DNA of 7,166 nucleotides from Candidatus Bathyarchaeota archaeon (GCA_020344715.1 CP070828.1:336794-343959), one strand, 5' to 3'; shown: positions 1 through 5,952, counted from the first letter of the stretch. Numbers and translations: made by a program. The notes: generated from the letters alone by a model not told the origin.

Positions 1-27
1 AGGAACGGGCACTTTCCATAGGGGAAA

Positions 28-82
28 ATGATGGTTTGCGGCGCACAGGGTGATATACCGCGATTGGGCATCTAAGGTCTGA
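28..82 (+). ncRNA. Possible C/D-box guide sRNA (weak candidate)
   Basis: A C-box-like ATGATGG at 28-34 (consensus RTGATGA, one mismatch) and a perfect D box CTGA at 79-82 enclose 55 nt, a normal size for archaeal C/D sRNAs. The bases just outside can form a terminal stem: 21-25 pairs with 85-89 (one G-U), and 27 pairs with 83 across one mismatch. A C'-like GTGATAT sits at 50-56, but no good D' box is visible and the spacer before the D box (22 nt) is longer than usual. The segment before the D box (66-75) is complementary, with one mismatch, to the conserved 16S rRNA stretch TTAGATACCC as I remember it. It could all be chance. Confidence 0.22.
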
Positions 83-113
83 TATCCTCCGCCAAGAACT
101 GAGAATTCTTGCG

Positions 114-133
114 CGCGCATCGCTAGATGCGTG
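114..133. repeat. Inverted repeat / hairpin upstream of the flavoprotein gene
   Basis: Arms 114-121 and 126-133 pair over 8 bp (one G-U wobble) around a 4-nt loop GCTA; the core is CGCATC/GATGCG. A second copy of GATGCG occurs at 141-146, so the left arm has two possible partners. No T-run follows, so it does not look like a terminator. It lies upstream of the TATA-like box of the next gene and so is probably outside that transcript. It could be an operator or the 3' end of something upstream; function unknown. Confidence 0.4.
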
Positions 134-186
134 ATTCTATGATGCGGGAGGAAATGGAGAAGCCTACAGTCATATGCCTCTTCAAA

Positions 187-195
187 TCATATAAA
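187..195 (+). promoter_or_regulatory. TATA-like box of the flavoprotein gene
   Basis: TCATATAAA is an A/T-rich element in otherwise mixed sequence, centred near 191. Archaeal TATA boxes lie about 25-27 bp before transcription starts, which would put the start near 217. That leaves only a short leader before the ATGs at 227/230 and places the upstream in-frame ATG at 212 outside the transcript. Confidence 0.35.
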
Positions 196-229
196 CTCCC
201 CAATCAAAACAATGAAGGGGCGCAGAATG

Positions 230-784
230 ATGAAAGCAATAGCACTTCACGGTAGTCCGAGAAGAAACGGAAACTCAGATACACTGGTCTCCAATTTCCT
301 ACAAGGTTTGAGGGCCAGTGGACATAGTGAGATTCAGGAGTTCTATGCAAATGAGTTGAGTATCAAGCCGTGTCAAGGCTGTCTGACTTGCAACAAACCT
401 CCCTACAAATGCGCTATTGAGGATGATATGCAAGAAATCTATTCTGCATTCATTGATGCGGATGTTGTTGTCTTCGCAACCCCGATGTACTGGGGTTACA
501 TGACCGCTCAACTTAAAACAGTACTGGACAGAATGGAAGCGATTGCAAGCCAAAGGCTTTTCAGAGACAAAACATTTGTTGCAATCCTCACCTATCACCA
601 CCACTATGAATCAGTAGTTGCGTTCTTTGAACGAATAAGAGAGTATTTTCGTTTCAGATTGTATACCATAACCTACTGCTCATTGGGCAAAGATGGTCAG
701 AACGATGTTCATGTTTCGAATTGCAGAGAGAAACTAGAGGAAGCTTATGTTTTGGGGAAAAGCCTCGGAGAAGCCGCAACATAG
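230..784 (+). CDS. Iron-sulfur flavoprotein-like NAD(P)H/FMN oxidoreductase
   Basis: 184-residue flavodoxin-fold protein of the NADPH-dependent FMN reductase superfamily. The N-terminus MKAIALHGSPRRNGNSDTL is the FMN phosphate-binding loop (residues 1-19), and TPMYWGYMTAQLKTVLDRM (84-102) is the second family motif beside the flavin. Between them is C48-x2-C51-x2-C54-x6-C61, matching the compact cysteine motif of methanogen iron-sulfur flavoproteins (Isf), which holds a [4Fe-4S] cluster. It is therefore probably a cytoplasmic electron carrier or reductase; the physiological partner cannot be read from the sequence. Length is normal for the family. In-frame ATGs exist at 212, 227 and 230. 230 fits the family N-terminus, and the purine stretch AAGGGG at 215-220 lies 6-9 nt before 227/230. 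It stands alone, with about 270 bp of non-coding DNA downstream. A minority of family members lack the cluster, so the Fe-S assignment is by motif only. Confidence 0.88.
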   Translation: MKAIALHGSPRRNGNSDTLVSNFLQGLRASGHSEIQEFYANELSIKPCQGCLTCNKPPYKCAIEDDMQEIYSAFIDADVVVFATPMYWGYMTAQLKTVLDRMEAIASQRLFRDKTFVAILTYHHHYESVVAFFERIREYFRFRLYTITYCSLGKDGQNDVHVSNCREKLEEAYVLGKSLGEAAT

Positions 785-973
785 ATTCTGAGAATCATGC
801 GCTTGTACATGTGCTTGGACACAAACCACCAACGTCACCTCTGATCTACATAAACCTAGAAGAAACGATATTTCCAACCACACACAACGAGTCTCCATTC
901 CGAGTCGCTCACAGCGTGAACAGAGCCTGCAAATTTCCTGACTAGGCTTTGAGCTCGCGTGGCAGAAGGTGGG
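785..973. other. Non-coding spacer without a recognisable gene
   Basis: Between the flavoprotein stop and the nop10 promoter I find no coding frame with protein-like composition on either strand. No tRNA-type T-loop (GGTTCRA) is present. A perfect GATTC/GAATC inverted repeat (784-788 and 792-796) starts on the last base of the flavoprotein stop codon, but no T-tract follows it. The aIF2-alpha gene that often precedes nop10 in other archaea is absent here. Confidence 0.5.
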
Positions 974-983
974 CCTTTATACC
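974..983 (+). promoter_or_regulatory. TATA-like box of the nop10-PAC2 operon
   Basis: CCTTTATACC, with core TTTATA at 976-981, is the clearest TATA-like element before nop10. It predicts transcription from about 1004 and a leader of roughly 47 nt. A second A/T-rich element, GTAAATAG at 993-1000, would give a start near 1021 and is an alternative. A GTGA (1043-1046), 5 nt before the nop10 ATG, can serve as a weak Shine-Dalgarno site. Confidence 0.35.
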
Positions 984-1051
984 TTGGGAAACGTAAATAG
1001 GTGTGATCTGGCACAGCAATAAGGGAAAACACGGAAAATCAAGTGAGACTG

Positions 1052-1216
1052 ATGGTTTGGCTGCTAAGAAGATGTGAGAAATGCAAGATTTACACGTTGA
1101 ATCAGGTGAAGTGCCCCTATTGTGGAAGCAAGGTCATTATTCCTCATCCCGCAAAGTTTTCGCCAGATGACAAATATGCCAAGTATAAAGGCGCAATGAG
1201 GGCTGAAACTCGATGA
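1052..1216 (+). CDS. nop10: Nop10, H/ACA ribonucleoprotein zinc-ribbon subunit
   Basis: A 54-residue protein beginning MVWLLRRCEKCKIYTL. Archaeal Nop10 is a component of the H/ACA RNP, where it binds Cbf5 and helps position the guide RNA for rRNA pseudouridylation. Both Nop10 halves are visible. The N-terminal zinc ribbon has C8-x2-C11 and C21-x2-C24. The C-terminal linker and helix carry the signature HPAKFSPDDKYAKYK (32-46), matching the family pattern HP-x-x-FSP-x-D-x-Y-x-x-Y. Length is typical. The stop overlaps the ATG of the PAC2-family gene in an ATGA (1213-1216), so the two are surely co-transcribed and translationally coupled; nop10 next to a PAC2 gene recurs in archaeal genomes. It is short enough for gene callers with a length cut-off to miss. 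Confidence 0.93.
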   Translation: MVWLLRRCEKCKIYTLNQVKCPYCGSKVIIPHPAKFSPDDKYAKYKGAMRAETR

Positions 1217-1986
1217 AAGAAACCTTTGTCAAGGAGAAAATAGCTGTCAAACTGAAGAATCCGATACTGATTGAGGGGCTTCCTGGACTTGGAATGGTGG
1301 GTAGAATTGCTACTATGTACCTTGTCAAGCAGCTAAAAGCTAAAAAACTGGCTGAGCTATATTCGCCACATTTTCCCTATTACGTGCATGTAGATAAGAG
1401 AGGAAGTGTACGACTTCTCAGAGGCAACTTTTTCGTCTCGAAGAATCACGCAGGAGAAACAGACTTCATCTTTCTAACGGGAGATAGCCAAGCCCAAACC
1501 ATTGAAGGTCAATATGAGGTTTCGAATTGCATTCTCAACTTCGCTTCGAAACTGAACACCAAACTGATTGTTACACTTGGTGGCTACCGACAAGAAGTTG
1601 AAAAGAAACCTAAAGTAGTGGCTGTTTCCACAAACCCTGCGATCTTGAAAAAAGCTTTGGAAGCAAGTGCGCTGGCCAGTTCCTCTGGTAATCCAATTGT
1701 AGGCACTGCTGGGCTGCTCTTGGGATTAGCGAAATTTCAAAACATAGATGCTTTGTGCCTGCTGGGAGAAACTAGAGGTTACTTACCTGACCCCCTAGCT
1801 GCCAAGAGTGTTCTCGAGGTCCTGCAAAAGATGCTTGATATAAAGATCGATGTGACCGACTTGGATAACGAGATTAAGAAGTCCAAGCAGATTGTGACCA
1901 AGATGCAGGAAATCGAGCATCGAAGAGAAGAATATGCGCGGAAAAAACGCAAAACCGATGAAGAACGAATAACGTATATTAGTTGA
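1213..1986 (+). CDS. PAC2-family protein (proteasome assembly chaperone-like)
   Basis: 257 residues, archaeal PAC2 family (COG2047-like), related to the eukaryotic proteasome assembly chaperones PAC2/Pba2. Family hallmarks are the N-terminal EGLPGLGMVGRIA (21-33), TLGGY (121-125), GTAGLLLGLAK (164-174) and GETRGYLPDPLAAKSVLEVL (185-204). After the globular domain, residues about 215-250 form a highly charged, probably helical or coiled-coil tail. The protein ends T-Y-I-S; this resembles but does not match the HbYX tail by which proteasome activators and chaperones dock, since the tyrosine is third from the end. By family it should be a cytoplasmic chaperone or binding partner of the 20S proteasome, but most archaeal members are uncharacterised. 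Its ATG overlaps the nop10 stop; GAGGG at 1198-1202 is a possible ribosome site 10 nt upstream. It converges on gcvH with a 14-bp gap. Confidence 0.87.
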   Translation: MKETFVKEKIAVKLKNPILIEGLPGLGMVGRIATMYLVKQLKAKKLAELYSPHFPYYVHVDKRGSVRLLRGNFFVSKNHAGETDFIFLTGDSQAQTIEGQYEVSNCILNFASKLNTKLIVTLGGYRQEVEKKPKVVAVSTNPAILKKALEASALASSSGNPIVGTAGLLLGLAKFQNIDALCLLGETRGYLPDPLAAKSVLEVLQKMLDIKIDVTDLDNEIKKSKQIVTKMQEIEHRREEYARKKRKTDEERITYIS

Positions 1987-2000
1987 GCCTGCGGCGTCTC

Positions 2001-2408
2001 TCATTCTTCAAGGCTTTCTATGTAGTCGGCATATTGCGTAGCAGTCAGAAGCTTCTCCCTGTCCTTATCAAAGTCAACCAAGCGGATTTTCGCAATCCAT
2101 CCTTTTCCATAGGGGTCTTGATTTACTAGCTCAGGGTTTTCCGCAAGTTCCTCGTTAATTTCGATTATTTTGCCCCCGACGGGAGTGTAGATGTCTGAAA
2201 CTGACTTCACAGATTCAACTGAGCCTATAGATTGAGATTGCTCGATTTGGCTGTCAACCTTCGGAGTGTCCACGTACACGACTTCATGGAGCGATTGTTG
2301 AGCATAGTCTGTTATTCCAATAGCCGCCGTTTTGCCGTCTATCTTGACCCACTCGTGTTCCTTCGAATAGTAAAGATCGTCTGGAACCTCATAATCTAAC
2401 GCTCGCAT
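2001..2408 (-). CDS. gcvH: Glycine cleavage system H protein (lipoyl carrier)
   Basis: 135-residue H protein, the small cytoplasmic carrier whose lipoyl-lysine arm takes the aminomethyl group from the P protein and presents it to the T and L proteins. The lipoylation motif IGSVESVKSVSDIYTPVGG (61-79) is intact, with K68 as the modified lysine. The N-terminus DLYYSKEHEWVKIDG is characteristic. The frame stays open upstream to an ATG at 2477, but the chosen ATG at 2408 has AGGAG (2417-2421 on the opposite strand) 8 nt upstream. It also gives normal family length and begins one base after the gcvT stop. The ATG at 2429 has no ribosome site and would overlap gcvT. It forms a tight operon with gcvT. 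Confidence 0.95.
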   Translation of the reverse strand: MRALDYEVPDDLYYSKEHEWVKIDGKTAAIGITDYAQQSLHEVVYVDTPKVDSQIEQSQSIGSVESVKSVSDIYTPVGGKIIEINEELAENPELVNQDPYGKGWIAKIRLVDFDKDREKLLTATQYADYIESLEE

Positions 2409-2409
2409 C

Positions 2410-3543
2410 CTATTGTCTCCTGTAGCCATATTTCGTCGAGTCGTAAAATGGAAACCCAACCACTTCTGCCTTAGCAAGTTTGCCTCGTATCTTTACCATA
2501 ACGGTCACGTTTTCGACCGCATGTTCGGTGGGTATGTACGCTGCGGCGATTCCCCGTTCAAGAACAGGAGAGAAAGAACCACTCGTTACATGTCCTATCT
2601 TCTGGCCGCTCTTCCAAATCTCATAATGAGGACGAGGGATGCCTTTCTCCAACATCCGCAAGCCCACACGTTTTCTCTTCACCCCCTCAGTCTTCTGCTT
2701 CAGCAAGGCATCTTTGCCGATGAACCGCTCTTTCTTGAGCTTTACAACAAAACCGAGTCTGGCTTCTAGTGGCGTTGTGTCTTCGTCAATATCATTGCCA
2801 TAAAGGCACATGCCGGCTTCCAACCGTAGAGTGTCTCTTGCGCCCAACCCGCATGGTTCAATTCCAAACTCTTTGCCAGCTTTCAAGATGGCGTTCCAAA
2901 CTGTCTCTGCGTTGGCTGGGTCTGAGAGCGGAGTGTCCCACACAAATACTTCAAATCCATCTTCACCCGTGTATCCGGTTCGTGAAAGAAACACATCTGT
3001 TTGGACAAGCTTGGTCCAGCCACATTTGAATCGTTCGATGTCATTTAGGTCGGAGTCAGCTATCTTCTGAAGGGTCTGTTGGGCTTTAGGTCCTTGTACT
3101 GCGAACATCGCGATGTTGTTGGAAACGTGTTCAACCTTTGTCTTGAAGGATTTGGAGTTTTGAACGAGCCATTCGAAGTCCTTCTTTCTGTTGGATGCAT
3201 TATAAACCATAAGGAACTTGTCGGGTCCAAGTCTTGAGAGGACGAAATCATCTTTGATTCCCCCGTGTTCATTGCAGATTGTAGAATAGTGAGCGCTGAG
3301 AGGAGCCAAACGTGAAACGTCGTTGGTTGTTACGTAGTTCAGAAACGCTTCGCTTTCTGGACCGTTGATTATTGTCCTTCCCATATGGCCGATGTCGAAC
3401 ATGCCAACGTTCTTACGCACAGCCATGTGTTCTATGATTATCCCCTTGTACCAGAGGGGCATGTCGAATCCTGCGAATAATGTCATTCTGCCCGTTTGCT
3501 TGTGAAACTCGTAGAGATGGGTTTTTTGCGTAGGCTCTGTCAA
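2410..3543 (-). CDS. gcvT: Glycine cleavage system T protein (aminomethyltransferase)
   Basis: 377-residue T protein. It releases ammonia from the aminomethyl-lipoyl arm of GcvH and transfers the one-carbon unit to tetrahydrofolate (or an archaeal pterin), forming the methylene derivative. Family signatures in order: LYEFHKQTGRM (10-20), FDIGHMGR (49-56), GGIKDDFVL (94-102) holding the conserved catalytic Asp (98/99), VYNASNRKKD (113-122), LSRTGYTGEDGFEVF (186-200), GLGARDTLRLEAGMCLYG (232-249) and VTSGSFSPVLERGIA (319-333). Length is typical. The start is TTG at 3543: no in-frame ATG lies upstream, and starting at the next ATG (codon 20) would remove the conserved LYEFHK. GAGG (3552-3555, opposite strand) lies 8 nt before the TTG. 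It follows the zinc-ribbon gene by 45 bp. The gcvP and lipoamide dehydrogenase genes are not in this window. Confidence 0.95.
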   Translation of the reverse strand: MTEPTQKTHLYEFHKQTGRMTLFAGFDMPLWYKGIIIEHMAVRKNVGMFDIGHMGRTIINGPESEAFLNYVTTNDVSRLAPLSAHYSTICNEHGGIKDDFVLSRLGPDKFLMVYNASNRKKDFEWLVQNSKSFKTKVEHVSNNIAMFAVQGPKAQQTLQKIADSDLNDIERFKCGWTKLVQTDVFLSRTGYTGEDGFEVFVWDTPLSDPANAETVWNAILKAGKEFGIEPCGLGARDTLRLEAGMCLYGNDIDEDTTPLEARLGFVVKLKKERFIGKDALLKQKTEGVKRKRVGLRMLEKGIPRPHYEIWKSGQKIGHVTSGSFSPVLERGIAAAYIPTEHAVENVTVMVKIRGKLAKAEVVGFPFYDSTKYGYRRQ

Positions 3544-3588
3544 CTCGCCATCCTCAGCTTCTTTGGCTTTGGAAGAATAAAATCCTAA

Positions 3589-3789
3589 CTATTTTATCTT
3601 TCTAATTTCAACGTTTATGGGATTAAAAGATAGTTTCTTGCCGCATTTTGGGCATTTGCCATCGTAGCGTTGTACAATTTCATCTGGCGGCGTCAAATCC
3701 ATCCCCTCAAAGAGAATTGCACCACAATTATTGCAGAGAATTCGTTGAGGCAATACACCACTTCCACAGTATCTGAAATAGAAGCACAT
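3589..3789 (-). CDS. Small double-CxxC zinc-ribbon protein of unknown function
   Basis: 66 residues with two CxxC knuckles: C19-x2-C22 (LCNNCG) and C46-x2-C49 (CPKCGKK), a layout that should bind one zinc. Between them lies a short acidic/proline segment, FEGMDLTPPDEIVQ (27-40). Cys2 and Cys8 near the N-terminus may also matter. I recognise the general look (small archaeal zinc-ribbon proteins with an LPQRILC-like start) but know no function. Such proteins can be rRNA- or transcription-associated, but nothing here decides it. It heads a minus-strand unit with gcvT and gcvH and is divergent from topA across 48 bp. The ATG at 3789 is very close to the A/T-rich box at 3794-3802; a TTG at 3753, giving 54 residues and still both knuckles, is an alternative. 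The coding call rests mainly on the zinc-ribbon composition. Confidence 0.72.
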   Translation of the reverse strand: MCFYFRYCGSGVLPQRILCNNCGAILFEGMDLTPPDEIVQRYDGKCPKCGKKLSFNPINVEIRKIK

Positions 3790-3793
3790 AAAC

Positions 3794-3802
3794 TATTTAT
3801 AA
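3794..3802 (+). promoter_or_regulatory. TATA-like box in the zinc-ribbon/topA divergent region
   Basis: TATTTATAA is a good archaeal TATA candidate. Read rightward it predicts transcription from about 3824, just ahead of the AAGGAG ribosome site (3826-3831) and the topA ATG at 3838, which fits very well. The element is nearly symmetric and could also fire leftward. The leftward start would fall near 3772, inside the frame drawn for the zinc-ribbon gene. Confidence 0.5.
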
Positions 3803-3825
3803 CTTCTATGGATTCAGAGAGGAAA

Positions 3826-3831
3826 AAGGAG
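3826..3831 (+). promoter_or_regulatory. Shine-Dalgarno site that fixes the topA start
   Basis: AAGGAG ends 6 nt before the ATG at 3838. This selects codon 57 of the long open frame (which runs from 3670) as the real start. It agrees with the family N-terminus (YTLIITEKPSAA begins three residues later) and removes an otherwise large overlap with the divergent zinc-ribbon gene. Confidence 0.75.
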
Positions 3832-3837
3832 TCTCGT

Positions 3838-5952
3838 ATGGAGAAGTACACTCTTATCATTACGGAAAAACCCAGTGCTGCCCAACGTATAGCCTACGCG
3901 CTTGACCAGGAAGGCAAGCCAGAAAAGGTAGAAGACAAGAATGTGCCATATTTCTTGGTCAAACGAGACAAGCCTCTGATTGTTGTTTCAGCTCTAGGGC
4001 ATCTTTACACAGTTGCACACGTTGGAAAAGGGAGAAACTACTATCCAGCTTTCCACTTCAAATGGGTACCACGCTACTTGGTTGAGAAGAACGCGAAACA
4101 AGTGCGCTTATGGATTGAGGTTATATCTAAACTCGCGCAAAATGCTGAAGAGTTTATCGATGCTTGTGATTACGACATTGAAGGAAGCTTGATCGGATAT
4201 TGCTTGTTCAAATACGCTTGTGTAAACAAGCAGGACATAGCCAAGAGAATGAAGTTTTCCACTCTGACCAAGAAGGCGTTGGAAAAATCCTACAGTAAAC
4301 CATTACCCAAACTAGATTTCAGGTTGATTGAAGCTGGGAGGACACGACATGAAGTTGACTGGCTGTACGGCATAAATATCTCTCGAGCTCTAACGCTTGC
4401 CGCAAAACGTTGGAGCGGAAAGTATGCTACACTCAGCACTGGTCGAGTTCAGGGCCCAACCCTAAAGTTTCTAGTGGACAGAGAAAAGAGCATCCGCAGT
4501 TTCGTTCCTACACCGTACTGGAGCATACGAGCGACAGTTGATCTGAAAGGAACGATCCTTGAGGTGGAACATGAAAAGAAGACTTTTGAGAAAAGAGCAG
4601 ATGCAGAAGCGGTTATGAGAACCTGTAAAGGAAATACTGGTCAAATTGAGAGAATCGAAGAGAGAAGAACTCAACAGAAACCTCCGATACCCTTTGACCT
4701 CGGGGCTTTGCAAGCTGAAGCCTATAGCTTGTTCGGATACTCTCCAAGAAGAACGTCGAGCATCGCTGAGCGCCTATATCTTGGAGCTCTGATTTCTTAT
4801 CCCAGAACAAGTAGCCAAAAACTGCCCTCTGTGATAGGCTACCGAGCAATTTTGAGGGGACTAGGCAAAGAACGAGCCTACAAACGCCTTGTTTCTATCC
4901 TTCTTCACGTAGGCGAATTAAAACCAAGAGAAGGACCTAAAGAAGACTCGGCGCATCCAGCAGTTTATCCGACTGGGAACACTCCAGACAGATCCCTTTC
5001 CAGCTCGGAGAGGCGTGTATGGGATCTTGTTGTTAGGCGCTTTATGGCTGTTTTCGGTGAACCAGCAATTAAACAGAGCATGAAAGCTACCCTAAACGTG
5101 AATGGCCATCATTTTTATTTGCGAGGAAAACGCATCTTGAAGGAAGGCTGGATGAAATTCTACAAGCCTTACATAAGAGCCAAAGAAGTATTGCTGCCGC
5201 CTTTGAAAGAGGGAGAAAGCATGGAACTGAAAGAAGTATTGTGCGAAGACAGGTTTACGAAGCCGCTTCCTCGCTATAATCCCAGCAGTATGTTGAAGAA
5301 AATGGAGGAGAAGGGAATAGGAACAAAGGCTACAAGAGCCGACATAATTGAAACCTTGTATAGTCGAAAATATATAGCAGAAGAAAGAATTGTCGTTAGC
5401 GACTTAGGTTTTGACATAATTGATGTTCTTCATCGGTATTGTCCAGGAGTAATCTCGGTGAAGCTTACTCGTGAGCTTGAAGAAAAAATGGAGCGCATTC
5501 AAGCAGGCAATGAAGAACGGGAAAAAGTGCTCATTGATGCCGTTGGCATCCTCAAGCCTATATTAGAAGGGCTGAAGCAGAGTGAAGCCGTCATAGGTAA
5601 AGCGTTGAGCGAAGCGGTTCAACGATCACGAATACAGGAGAGGTTGGTGGGCGGATGCCCCACATGCCACACGGGCAAATTGATGGTACTATACTCGAGA
5701 AAGACAAGAAAGCGGTTCATCGGCTGCACAAACTACTTCAAAAACATCTGCCGAACGTCGTTTCCGCTTCCACAACGAGGAACTGTTAAGCCACTACATA
5801 AGCCTTGCACAGGCTGCGGCTGGCCCACGTTGATCGTACAGATGAAGGGACGACGGCCTTGGACGCTGTGTTTCAATGAAGGCTGTCCAAAAAAAGAGGA
5901 AAGGAGGAAACGTCTTGCAATGCAAATGTTGCAACAGAGAGGCAACAAATGA
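3838..5952 (+). CDS. topA: DNA topoisomerase I, archaeal type IA
   Basis: 704 residues. Type IA topoisomerases cut one DNA strand through a 5'-phosphotyrosine, pass the other strand and reseal, relaxing negative supercoils. The N-terminal TOPRIM domain shows LIITEKPSAAQRIA (6-19, catalytic E10) and DACDYDIEGSLIG (108-120) with the Mg-binding acidic triad D111, D113 and E115. The I-E-G-S ending in place of bacterial R-E-G-E is usual in archaeal enzymes. The active site GALISYPRTSSQKLP (316-330) carries nucleophile Y321 and R323, and SAHPAVYPTG (371-380) is the conserved His loop. KGIGTKATRADIIETL (492-507) is the late core motif. Two C-terminal zinc fingers follow: C607-x2-C610 with C630/C638, and C657-x2-C660 with C678/C683. 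No reverse-gyrase helicase domain is present. It heads a three-gene unit whose second gene starts inside its 3' end. Confidence 0.96.
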   Translation: MEKYTLIITEKPSAAQRIAYALDQEGKPEKVEDKNVPYFLVKRDKPLIVVSALGHLYTVAHVGKGRNYYPAFHFKWVPRYLVEKNAKQVRLWIEVISKLAQNAEEFIDACDYDIEGSLIGYCLFKYACVNKQDIAKRMKFSTLTKKALEKSYSKPLPKLDFRLIEAGRTRHEVDWLYGINISRALTLAAKRWSGKYATLSTGRVQGPTLKFLVDREKSIRSFVPTPYWSIRATVDLKGTILEVEHEKKTFEKRADAEAVMRTCKGNTGQIERIEERRTQQKPPIPFDLGALQAEAYSLFGYSPRRTSSIAERLYLGALISYPRTSSQKLPSVIGYRAILRGLGKERAYKRLVSILLHVGELKPREGPKEDSAHPAVYPTGNTPDRSLSSSERRVWDLVVRRFMAVFGEPAIKQSMKATLNVNGHHFYLRGKRILKEGWMKFYKPYIRAKEVLLPPLKEGESMELKEVLCEDRFTKPLPRYNPSSMLKKMEEKGIGTKATRADIIETLYSRKYIAEERIVVSDLGFDIIDVLHRYCPGVISVKLTRELEEKMERIQAGNEEREKVLIDAVGILKPILEGLKQSEAVIGKALSEAVQRSRIQERLVGGCPTCHTGKLMVLYSRKTRKRFIGCTNYFKNICRTSFPLPQRGTVKPLHKPCTGCGWPTLIVQMKGRRPWTLCFNEGCPKKEERRKRLAMQMLQQRGNK
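5901..5907 (+). promoter_or_regulatory. Strong Shine-Dalgarno inside the topA 3' end
   Basis: AAGGAGG is the best ribosome-binding match in the window. It ends 7 nt before a TTG at 5915 that opens the frame of the small zinc-finger protein. It lies within topA coding sequence (Lys/Arg-rich tail), where it supports translational coupling and the TTG start over the ATG at 5876. Confidence 0.65.

Noticed and set aside
3..53. Open frame at the left edge ending in TGA at 51-53, possibly the tail of an upstream gene
   Set aside because: Only 16 codons are visible and nothing recognisable is encoded, so it cannot be supported or excluded from this window.
154..255. 33-codon ATG frame upstream of and overlapping the flavoprotein gene
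   Set aside because: The GGGAGG before it is too close to the ATG, the TATA-like box lies inside it, and the product is low in hydrophobic residues. Probably random.
784..796. GATTC/GAATC hairpin right after the flavoprotein stop as a terminator
   Set aside because: The stem is only 5 bp and A/T-rich with a 3-nt loop, and no T-tract follows. Archaeal termination depends mainly on T-tracts.
721..945. 74-aa frame running from the flavoprotein 3' end into the spacer
   Set aside because: It starts at a TTG inside the flavoprotein gene in another frame, has no ribosome site, and its composition resembles no protein family I know.
2409..2477. 23-codon N-terminal extension of gcvH overlapping gcvT
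   Set aside because: No ribosome site precedes the upstream ATGs, and the extra residues are the out-of-frame image of the gcvT C-terminus. ATG 2408 has AGGAG at proper spacing.
2413..3272. Several 70-118 aa frames on both strands within gcvT
   Set aside because: All are antisense or out-of-frame images of gcvT, which has intact family motifs across its full length.
3540..3551. Minus-strand mini-frame ATG-GCG-AGT-TGA overlapping the gcvT TTG start
   Set aside because: GAGG directly abuts its ATG, leaving no spacing for initiation. Termination-reinitiation coupling is possible but nothing else supports it.
3670..3837. 56-codon N-terminal extension of topA
   Set aside because: The extension is antisense to the zinc-ribbon gene, lacks any topoisomerase feature and would start upstream of the TATA-like box. 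AAGGAG and the family N-terminus select 3838.
3945..4200. TOPRIM motif of TopA ending I-E-G-S instead of R-E-G-E, considered as a lesion
   Set aside because: The acidic triad D111, D113, E115 is intact, and this variant ending is usual in archaeal type IA topoisomerases.
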